From: Halopseudomonas phragmitis
GTDB taxonomy: Bacteria > Pseudomonadota > Gammaproteobacteria > Pseudomonadales > Pseudomonadaceae
Assembly (NCBI RefSeq): GCF_002056295.1
Contig: NZ_CP020100.1
Location: 1,139,501 to 1,203,500 of the forward strand
Direction: 5' to 3'
Length of the DNA: 64,000 nucleotides
Positions within the stretch are counted from its first letter, which is position 1. Each line of letters opens with the position of its first letter. Under the pieces are notes generated by a model, which was given only the letters and a program-made list of their open reading frames with translations, did not search any database and was not told the DNA's origin. Positions 55,456-62,041 of the stretch are shown piece after piece. The translations under genes and the position numbers were made by a program.

Positions 55456-55490
55456 CGTCATTGCGAGCCGCGTAGCGGTAAAGCAATCCA
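55456..55490. repeat. Single REP-like element
   Basis: A 35-bp element CGTCATTGCGAGCCGCGTAG...AAGCAATCCA, the same family as the larger clusters at 42.6-43.1 and 49.8-50.2 kb, here as one copy downstream of the thiolase gene. Confidence 0.8.
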
Positions 55491-55539
55491 GGCGGAGGTG
55501 ATCTGGCACCCTCCGCCCGGCGCTTCCAAGCCCTGTGGC

Positions 55540-56742
55540 TTAGTCCAGCCGCTCAATGACCGCGGCAACACCCTGACCCAGACCGATACACAGGCTGACC
55601 AGCGCGTAGCGCTTGCCGGTCCGTTCTAGCTGGCGCAGAGCGGTCAGGGTCAGACGGGCACCGGAGGCGCCAAGCGGGTGGCCGACGGCAATGGCGCCGC
55701 CATTCGGGTTCAGACGCGGATCGTCGAAGGCGATGCCGAGCTGCTTGCAGCAACCCAGCACCTGAGCGGCAAAGGCTTCGTTGATTTCGATCACGTCCAT
55801 GTCGGTCAGGCTCAGACCAGCGCGGGCCAACGCCTTTTTGCAGGCTTCCACCGGCCCCAGGCCCATCACCCGTGGCTCGACCCCGGATACGGCACCGGCC
55901 AGGATACGCGCGCGCGGCTTGACGCCGTATTTCTCGCCGACGGCCTGGCTACCGATGATCAGCGCGGCGGCGCCGTCGTTTACCCCTGAGGCGTTGCCAG
56001 CGGTAACCACGCCGCCCTCGAACAGCGAACGCAGGCCGGACAGGGCGGCCAGATCGCTATCCGGGCGCGGGTGTTCGTCCTGGTCAACCAGTTTGGCTGG
56101 CTTCTTGCGGCCCTGAGATACTTCGATCGGGTGGATTTCCCCGGCGAAGAAACCCTCGGCCCGGGCCTTTTCGTACAGCGCCTGGCTGCGCGCGGCGTAA
56201 GCGTCGGCCTCTTCACGGCTGATACCCAGATCGGCGGCGACGTTGTCAGCAGTTTGCGGCATGGTGTCGTCACCGTACTGCTTTTCCACCTTGGGGTTGG
56301 GGAAGCGCGCGCCGATGGTGCTGTCGAAGGCACGGAATTCGCGCGAATAAGGGCTTTCGCTCTTGGCGATGACGAAGGGCGCACGGCTCATGCTTTCGGC
56401 GCCACCGGCGACGAACAGTTCGCCTTCGCCAGCCTTGACCGCACGGGCGGCATCCAGAATGGCGGCCAGACCGGAGCCGCACAGGCGGTTCACGGTGACC
56501 CCGGCCACCTGTGGCGGCAGACCGGCCAGCAGGCCAGCGTGGCGGGCCAGGTTGCGGGCGTCCTCACCGGCCTGGTTGGTGTTGCCCATGACCACGTCTT
56601 CATAGGCCGAAGCTTCGAAGGCGTTGCGGCTGACCACCGCGCGGATCACCTCGGCCAGCAGGTCATCGGGACGCACGCTGGCCAGGGCGCCAGCGTGGCG
56701 GCCGAAGGGGGAACGCAAACCATCATAGATATAGGCAGTCAT
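55540..56742 (-). CDS. Acetyl-CoA acyltransferase (3-oxoadipyl-CoA thiolase type)
   Basis: Cleaves 3-oxoacyl-CoA with CoA to acetyl-CoA and a shortened acyl-CoA. The 400-residue thiolase has the acyl-accepting Cys88 (NRLCGSGL), His355 (GHPLGASGARL) and Cys385 (SLCIGLGQG). Its length and N-terminus (YIYDGLRSPFGRHAGALA) resemble PcaF/PaaJ/PimB-type thiolases that act on dicarboxylic acyl-CoAs. It starts 4 nt after the PaaH-like gene, so the two form a 3-hydroxyacyl to acetyl-CoA pair. Confidence 0.9.
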   Translation of the reverse strand: MTAYIYDGLRSPFGRHAGALASVRPDDLLAEVIRAVVSRNAFEASAYEDVVMGNTNQAGEDARNLARHAGLLAGLPPQVAGVTVNRLCGSGLAAILDAARAVKAGEGELFVAGGAESMSRAPFVIAKSESPYSREFRAFDSTIGARFPNPKVEKQYGDDTMPQTADNVAADLGISREEADAYAARSQALYEKARAEGFFAGEIHPIEVSQGRKKPAKLVDQDEHPRPDSDLAALSGLRSLFEGGVVTAGNASGVNDGAAALIIGSQAVGEKYGVKPRARILAGAVSGVEPRVMGLGPVEACKKALARAGLSLTDMDVIEINEAFAAQVLGCCKQLGIAFDDPRLNPNGGAIAVGHPLGASGARLTLTALRQLERTGKRYALVSLCIGLGQGVAAVIERLD

Positions 56743-56746
56743 GAAC

Positions 56747-58261
56747 TTACTCCTGGGTGTCCGGGGTGGTCAGCGGCAGGTCGAGCTGGACGCGGCGACG
56801 CAGCCAGGGGCTGGGCCGGTAGCGCGGCTCGGCATAGACCGCCTGCAAATTGTTCAGCACGGCAAGGATGCGGCCTTTGCCGTAGTGTTCGCCAAAGGCC
56901 AGCGGGCCTTTCGGGTAGCCGAGCGCCAGTTGGATGGCGCGGTCGATGCTGTCCGGGCTGGTGATGCCTTTTTGCACGATCTCGCAGCCGAGATTGACCA
57001 CGCTGGCGATCAGCCGCTGGATCACGAAGCCGGGTGAGTCGTTGATCACCTCGACCGGTACGCCGTCGGCGCCCAGTGCCTGGCGCGCCTGGGCGACGAT
57101 TTCGGCGGCACTGGCCGGGTTGCGCATCAGTACCCGGCGCTTGTCCCAGTTGGCAAAGCAATCCAGCGCCACACTGCGTGCAGCGGGCAGGGCCTGACGG
57201 CTGACCAGATTAGTGCAGTCCTCGCCCAGTGGGGTGACCAGGCAGATGGCGGTGTCGCTCGGCTGGTTGCCGTCTTCGAGCTTGGCGCCAGCAGCGGCCA
57301 GTGCTGCCGAGACGTTGCTGCGCAGTTCGGCATCCTGGCTGTCGAGCCAGAACGGGCGGTTGATCAGGACCGGCTCGGCTGCCGGTTCCGGCTGCTCGAT
57401 CTTCTGGCCATCTTCATAGCGGTAGAAACCCTGGCCGGTCTTGCGCCCCAGCAGGCCGGCGGCTACCCGCTGAGCGGCGATGAACGACGGGGTGTAGCGC
57501 GGGTCGTGATAGAACTGTTCGTAGACCGACTCCATCACCGCATGCGAGACATCCAGACCGGTCAGGTCAAACAGCTCGAACGGCCCCATGCGAAAGCCCG
57601 GGCCGTCGCGCAGGATACGGTCGATCTGCTGCGCTGTGGCCACCCCTTCGCTGAGCATGCGCAGGGCCTCGGTGCCGAATGCGCGACCGGCGTGGTTGAC
57701 CAGAAAGCCGGGGGTATCCGGGGTGATCACGGCAAAGTGCCCGGCCTGCTCGGCCAGTTGCACCAGACCATCGATATAGCGCTGCTCGGTGCGCGAGCCG
57801 CGGACCACTTCTACAATTTTCATCAAGGGTACGGGATTGAAGAAGTGAAAGCCCGCAACCCGCTCGGGGCGTTGGCAGCCAGCGGCGATACCGGTGACCG
57901 ACAGCGAGGAGGTATTGGTCGCCAGCAGGCAGTCGGCGCTGACGATGGCTTCCAGCTCGCGGAACAGGCTCTGTTTGACCTCGAGCAGCTCGACGATGGC
58001 CTCGATGACCAGATCGCAGTCTTTCAGGGCTTCCAGGCTGTCGGCCTTGTGCATGCGGGCGACAGTCGCGTCGAAGTCGGCCTGGCTGAGCTTGCCTTTG
58101 GCGAGGTTGCGTTCGAGCAGGTTGCGGTTGAAAGCCAGGGCGTCGTCAATGGCTTCGCTGCGGGTATCGAACAGCAATACCTGCTGGCCACTGGTGGCGA
58201 ACAGTTGGGCGATGCCGCGGCCCATGGCGCCGGCGCCGATGACGCCAATCCGGTTGAACAT
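56747..58261 (-). CDS. 3-hydroxyacyl-CoA dehydrogenase (PaaH-like)
   Basis: NAD-dependent oxidation of 3-hydroxyacyl-CoA, possibly 3-hydroxyadipyl-CoA. The 504-residue protein has an N-terminal Rossmann motif (GVIGAGAMGRGIAQLFATSG), the catalytic region FHFFNPVPLMKIVEVV, and two C-terminal 3HCDH domains (about 185-285 and 400-490). This is the duplicated layout of PaaH/PaaC rather than the short FadB2 form. It precedes the thiolase by 4 nt. An IclR-type operator lies 29-45 bp before its start. Confidence 0.92.
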   Translation of the reverse strand: MFNRIGVIGAGAMGRGIAQLFATSGQQVLLFDTRSEAIDDALAFNRNLLERNLAKGKLSQADFDATVARMHKADSLEALKDCDLVIEAIVELLEVKQSLFRELEAIVSADCLLATNTSSLSVTGIAAGCQRPERVAGFHFFNPVPLMKIVEVVRGSRTEQRYIDGLVQLAEQAGHFAVITPDTPGFLVNHAGRAFGTEALRMLSEGVATAQQIDRILRDGPGFRMGPFELFDLTGLDVSHAVMESVYEQFYHDPRYTPSFIAAQRVAAGLLGRKTGQGFYRYEDGQKIEQPEPAAEPVLINRPFWLDSQDAELRSNVSAALAAAGAKLEDGNQPSDTAICLVTPLGEDCTNLVSRQALPAARSVALDCFANWDKRRVLMRNPASAAEIVAQARQALGADGVPVEVINDSPGFVIQRLIASVVNLGCEIVQKGITSPDSIDRAIQLALGYPKGPLAFGEHYGKGRILAVLNNLQAVYAEPRYRPSPWLRRRVQLDLPLTTPDTQE

Positions 58262-58289
58262 GGGGTGCCTCCTCGTTTACGCTATTTTT

Positions 58290-58306
58290 GTTCCGCTAGG
58301 CGGAAT
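58290..58306. promoter_or_regulatory. IclR-type operator upstream of the PaaH-like/thiolase genes
   Basis: GTTCCGCTAGGCGGAAT is a dyad with 7-bp arms (one end mismatch) and a TAG centre. It keeps the compensating change TCG to CCG in both arms relative to the other sites, so symmetry is conserved. It lies between the divergent PaaH-like and thioesterase genes. Confidence 0.6.
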
Positions 58307-58507
58307 GGTATTTCGAATATCAGGTTGCGAGATTAAATCCTGTACCCTGTGAGTGCAAGTTTGCCGTGTGGTCGGTTGCAGATACCGCAGGTTGGTATTG
58401 GCATGGCATACTTGTCTCGCTTCAAGACAGCAGGCGCTCCCTGCGATGGCTATGGACAGCCGCGGCTGCAGTGTCCAGTTCAGTGTAGAGAATAAAGGTA
58501 GGTCATC

Positions 58508-58936
58508 GTGGATCAACAGGAACGCAAGGCGGTCGAGCGCTCGGTCACCGGTTTTTTTCAGGATCTTGGTTGTGAGTTGCTCGAATACAGTCAGGGCCGC
58601 GCCGTGGTCGCGTTGCGGCTGAGCGGCAAGCATATGAACAATGCCAGCAACCTGCACGGCGGCGTCACCGCCAGTCTGCTGGATATCGCCATGGGCCTGT
58701 GCGGCACCTGGGCTGAAAAGGCCGAAGAGCGCCGGGTGGCGATTACCCTGTCACTCAATGTCAACTTCTCCGCCACCGCCGCCGAAGGCAGCCTGGTGCG
58801 CGCCGTGGCGACCTGCCGCAGCGCCGGGCACAAGGTGTTTATGGCCAGTTGTGACCTGCTCGATGACAACGACAAGCTGATCGGCTTTGGCGAGGGCGTG
58901 TTCAAGAAGGGTGCCTACCGCAAGGATCTGCCCTAA
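58508..58936 (+). CDS. PaaI-family hot-dog thioesterase
   Basis: A 142-residue single hot-dog protein of the PaaI/acyl-CoA thioesterase group. The signature region is NASNLHGGVTASLLDIAMGLC, with HGG binding the thioester, followed by ITLSLNVNFSATAAEGSLVR. It starts at a GTG (58508) behind an AGGTAGG-like Shine-Dalgarno. It may recover CoA from stalled degradation intermediates. The next gene starts 2 nt after its stop, suggesting an operon with the membrane protein and perhaps mutM. Confidence 0.87.
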   Translation: MDQQERKAVERSVTGFFQDLGCELLEYSQGRAVVALRLSGKHMNNASNLHGGVTASLLDIAMGLCGTWAEKAEERRVAITLSLNVNFSATAAEGSLVRAVATCRSAGHKVFMASCDLLDDNDKLIGFGEGVFKKGAYRKDLP

Positions 58937-58938
58937 GC

Positions 58939-60282
58939 ATGCGTGCCGCGCTGCTGCCCCTGGGGGTAGGCCTTGAACTGGTCGCTCTGATCGGCCAGTG
59001 GCAATGGCTGAGCTGGCTGGCAGCGCTGGCTTTTGCCGGCTATTTCCTCCTGCATTTTTCCCGGCTTAACCCGTACCCGCGCTGGCTTGGGCTGATTACC
59101 CTGGGCATTCTGGTCGCCGCCGTGTTCAGCCCGCGCACTGATGCCAGCCTGTGGCCGAAACTGGCCAGCTCGGCGGCCTACTACACCAGCTTTCTCGGTG
59201 CGCTGGGGCTGATGCAGCTACTGGCCAAGCGTTTGCCGCAGCTCAGTGAGCTGCACAAGGCGCTGCTCTCGGGCTCCAAGGTGGTGCTCTATCCGCGTTA
59301 CGTGCTGACCGCCGGCAGCATCGGCTCGATCCTCAATTTCGGCATGATGAACCTGCTGTGCGGCACCCTGGTGCAGCATCTCAAACGCTACCCCCTGAGT
59401 GACGAGCAGCGCCGCGCCGGGCTACGCAGCGTGATGGTCACCACCCTGCGCGGGTTTGCCCTGGTGCCATTGCTGGCGCCGACCAGCGTCACTATCGCGA
59501 TCATTTCCCGTGAGATGCCGGAGCTGGACTGGAGCACCATGGTGCCCTATGGCGCGGTGGCGGCGGCGATGATGATCGTGGTCGGCTGGCACCGGGAAAC
59601 CCGTGGCCTGCTGGCGCTGCGCGACAGCATTGGCGACAGTAGCCGGGCCGAAGGCATGCTCGGGCTGCTGGGCGGCAGTTTGCTGGGGCTCACGGCAATT
59701 GGCGTCATGGCCTCGCTGACCACCCTGACAGCCTCGCAGTCGGCCATGGTGCTGGTGCCGGTCGGGGTGATTGGCTACCTGCTGTGGCGTGACCGCTCGG
59801 CAAAAAGTGCGCTGGCTGAAGTCACCGACAACATGGCCAGTATGCACAACGAAATGTTCATCTTCGGTTGCGCCGCGCTGCTCGGCGGGGTGCTCGGTGC
59901 AGTTGCGCCGCTGGAGCAGATCGCCGCCTGGCTGGCCCAGGAGCCGAAGTACAACCTGCTGCTGGCGATCGGCAGCCTGTTCAGCACCATTACCCTGGCG
60001 GTGATTGGCGTGGCGCCGATCGTCTCGCTGTCACTGATCGCCGGCCTGCTGGCCCAGCTGGCGCATCTGGGCGTACCGATCATGACCCCGGCGGTAGGGC
60101 TGATGTGTGGTTTCTCGCTGGCGATGATCTTCTCGCCATTCGGCCCCTCGACCCTGATCCTGGCGCGCTACAGCGATGAAAAACCGTTCCGGGTAGCCTT
60201 CGGCTGGAATGGCCGCTTCGTCGCCAGTGTGATGCCGCTGCTGTTACTGTTATTGTTTACGACGTACTGGATACACAGCTGA
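58939..60282 (+). CDS. Multi-pass membrane protein of unknown function
   Basis: A 447-residue protein with about 11-12 hydrophobic segments spread over the whole length. The layout suggests an ion- or organic-acid transporter of the IT/ArsB-like kind: two halves, with conserved-looking loops SIGSILNFGMMNLLCGTL and CGFSLAMIFSPFGPSTLILA in equivalent positions. I do not recognise a named family. It is tightly coupled to the PaaI-like gene (2-nt gap) and followed by mutM after 12 nt. Confidence 0.8.
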   Translation: MRAALLPLGVGLELVALIGQWQWLSWLAALAFAGYFLLHFSRLNPYPRWLGLITLGILVAAVFSPRTDASLWPKLASSAAYYTSFLGALGLMQLLAKRLPQLSELHKALLSGSKVVLYPRYVLTAGSIGSILNFGMMNLLCGTLVQHLKRYPLSDEQRRAGLRSVMVTTLRGFALVPLLAPTSVTIAIISREMPELDWSTMVPYGAVAAAMMIVVGWHRETRGLLALRDSIGDSSRAEGMLGLLGGSLLGLTAIGVMASLTTLTASQSAMVLVPVGVIGYLLWRDRSAKSALAEVTDNMASMHNEMFIFGCAALLGGVLGAVAPLEQIAAWLAQEPKYNLLLAIGSLFSTITLAVIGVAPIVSLSLIAGLLAQLAHLGVPIMTPAVGLMCGFSLAMIFSPFGPSTLILARYSDEKPFRVAFGWNGRFVASVMPLLLLLLFTTYWIHS

Positions 60283-60294
60283 ACCTCTTGCCCC

Positions 60295-61107
60295 ATGCCC
60301 GAATTGCCTGAAGTCGAAACTACCCGTCGCGGTATTGCCCCGCATCTTGAAGGCCACAAGGTTACCCGCCTGGTGGTGCGTGATCGCCGGCTGCGCTGGC
60401 CGATCCCTGAGGATCTGGCGATCCAGATTGAGGATCAGACCTTTACCAGCGTCAAGCGGCGGGCCAAGTACCTGTTGATGGAGATCGGCGGCGGCACTCT
60501 GATCGGCCATCTGGGCATGTCCGGCAGCCTGCGGCTGGTCCCGGTCGGCACCCCGCCAGCCAAGCATGAGCATGTCGATATCGAGCTGGATTCTGGGCTG
60601 GCGCTGCGCTACACCGATCCGCGTCGGTTCGGCGCCTTGCTCTGGAGTCGTGAGCCGCTGGCACACCCGCTGCTGGCCAAACTGGGGCCTGAGCCATTGT
60701 CCGACGAGTTTGACGGCGAGCGTCTGTATCAGTGCTCGCGAGGCAAGAGCATGGCGGTCAAACCCTTCATCATGGATAACGCCGTGGTGGTTGGGGTGGG
60801 CAACATCTACGCCACCGAAGCACTGTTTGCCGCCGGCATCGACCCGCGCCGGGAAGCCGGGCGGATCAGCCGGGCCCGCTATCAGCGGCTGGCCGAGGAA
60901 ATTCGCCGGGTGCTGGCGCATGCCATCGAGCGCGGCGGCACCACCCTCCGTGACTTCATTGGTGGTGATGGCCAGCCGGGCTACTTCCAGCAGGAGCTGT
61001 TCGTCTATGGGCGCGGTGGCCAGCTGTGCAAGCTCTGTGGCGGCACCCTGTCAGAGTGCCGACTGGGCCAGCGAGCCACGGTCTTTTGCCGTAATTGTCA
61101 GAGCTGA
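60295..61107 (+). CDS. mutM: Formamidopyrimidine-DNA glycosylase
   Basis: Bifunctional glycosylase/AP lyase removing 8-oxoguanine and Fapy lesions. The 270-residue protein has the catalytic N-terminus (M)[12 protein letters not shown] with Pro2 and Glu3. It also has the H2TH region ([16 protein letters not shown]) and a C-terminal zinc finger CKLC...CRNC (about 245-268). No good Shine-Dalgarno is visible, and the start lies 12 nt after the membrane-protein stop, so translation may be coupled to it. Confidence 0.97.
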   Translation: MPELPEVETTRRGIAPHLEGHKVTRLVVRDRRLRWPIPEDLAIQIEDQTFTSVKRRAKYLLMEIGGGTLIGHLGMSGSLRLVPVGTPPAKHEHVDIELDSGLALRYTDPRRFGALLWSREPLAHPLLAKLGPEPLSDEFDGERLYQCSRGKSMAVKPFIMDNAVVVGVGNIYATEALFAAGIDPRREAGRISRARYQRLAEEIRRVLAHAIERGGTTLRDFIGGDGQPGYFQQELFVYGRGGQLCKLCGGTLSECRLGQRATVFCRNCQS

Positions 61108-61108
61108 C

Positions 61109-61132
61109 CGCTGCGCAACTTCTTGCGCAGCG
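61109..61132. repeat. Stem-loop 1 of the mutM-hcp intergenic region
   Basis: A perfect 10-bp stem, CGCTGCGCAA / TTGCGCAGCG, with the tetraloop CTTC, starting right after the mutM stop codon. It shares the core TGCGCAACTTCTTGC with the larger inverted repeat at 61194. There is no T run after it. Confidence 0.85.
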
Positions 61133-61193
61133 ATCTGTGGATAACCCTGTGCATGGTTGTCTGCAGGCCTTGTTATTCAGGCGTTTCAGATGA

Positions 61194-61239
61194 GTGCGCA
61201 ACTTCTTGCACAGCAGTGCGCAAGAAGTTGCGCACTTTT
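61194..61239 (+). terminator. Long inverted repeat ending in TTTT, probable terminator after mutM
   Basis: Two 16-bp perfect arms (GTGCGCAACTTCTTGC and its complement) with a 10-nt loop (61194-61235), followed by four T. It contains the same core as stem-loop 1. The remaining sequence to 61319 shows no gene. Confidence 0.65.
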
Positions 61240-61319
61240 CCGTGATCTTCATCACATTCCGCGTTGTGCGTCGTGATGTCTTTTTGCCAAGCGATTGATC
61301 TGGCTGGATAAAAAATAAC

Positions 61320-61335
61320 TGGCACAGGCCTTGCT
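61320..61335 (+). promoter_or_regulatory. Sigma-54 promoter for hcp
   Basis: TGGCAC-AGGCC-TTGCT matches the -24/-12 consensus TGGCAC-N5-TTGCW, with GG and GC exactly 12 bp apart. It is located 55 bp before the hcp ATG. Transcription would need RpoN and an enhancer-binding protein. Confidence 0.8.
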
Positions 61336-61390
61336 CCGTTGTGGACTCCCGGACCCGTTTCAGGTCCTTATTCACGGCAAGGAGAGCACG

Positions 61391-61909
61391 ATGCCAACAC
61401 CCGCGTACATGACCATTGAAGGCACCAAACAAGGCCTGATCACCGCCGGCACCTTTACCGAAGACTCGGTCGGCAACATCTTCCAGGAAGGTCACGAAGA
61501 CCAGATCCTGGTCCAGGCCTTCGACCATCAGGTCATCATCCCGCGCGATCCGCAGTCCGGCCAGCCGACCGGCCAGCGCGTCCACAAGCCGCTGATGATC
61601 ACCAAGGTGTTCGACAAGTCGTCGCCGCTGATCTTCAACGCCCTGACCTCCGGCGAGCGCCTGAACAAGTGCCGCCTGGAGTGGTACCGCACCTCGGCCA
61701 CCGGCACCCAGGAGCACTACTACACCATCGAACTGGAAGACGCGATCATCGTCGACGTGCAGTCGCACATGCCCAACTGCCAGGACCCGAACATGTCGCA
61801 CTTCACCCACCTGGAAGACGTCTACTTCACCTACCGCAAGATCATCTGGACCCACGAAGTCTCCGGTACCTCCGGTTCTGATGACTGGCGCACACCGATC
61901 AGCGCCTAA
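61391..61909 (+). CDS. hcp: Type VI secretion tube protein Hcp
   Basis: Forms the hexameric rings of the T6SS inner tube and is itself secreted. The 172-residue product starts at 61391 (MPTPAYMTIEGTKQG) behind AAGGAGAG. Hcp features are EDQILVQAFDHQVIIPRDPQ, HKPLMITKVFDKSSPLIFNA and the LEDVYFTYRKIIWTHE C-terminus. It is directly followed by vgrG, a common orphan hcp-vgrG arrangement. No T6SS core genes are in the window. Confidence 0.97.
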   Translation: MPTPAYMTIEGTKQGLITAGTFTEDSVGNIFQEGHEDQILVQAFDHQVIIPRDPQSGQPTGQRVHKPLMITKVFDKSSPLIFNALTSGERLNKCRLEWYRTSATGTQEHYYTIELEDAIIVDVQSHMPNCQDPNMSHFTHLEDVYFTYRKIIWTHEVSGTSGSDDWRTPISA

Positions 61910-61924
61910 ATCGGTGATAATGCC

Positions 61925-61955
61925 CACCCCCGCCCGGCCGCGCCGGGCGGGGGTG
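61925..61955 (+). terminator. Strong GC hairpin between hcp and vgrG
   Basis: A perfect 14-bp stem (CACCCCCGCCCGGC and its complement) with a 3-nt loop, 16 nt after the hcp stop, without a T tract. It probably stabilises the hcp mRNA 3' end and reduces read-through into vgrG. Confidence 0.6.
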
Positions 61956-62041
61956 CTCTGTGTCAGTAGATCAGGCTGCCACCGAAAGCCACGGCAAGGT
62001 CCGGGGTTTTCCGAGGTAGCCTCGCAGCAAAGGAACAACGG

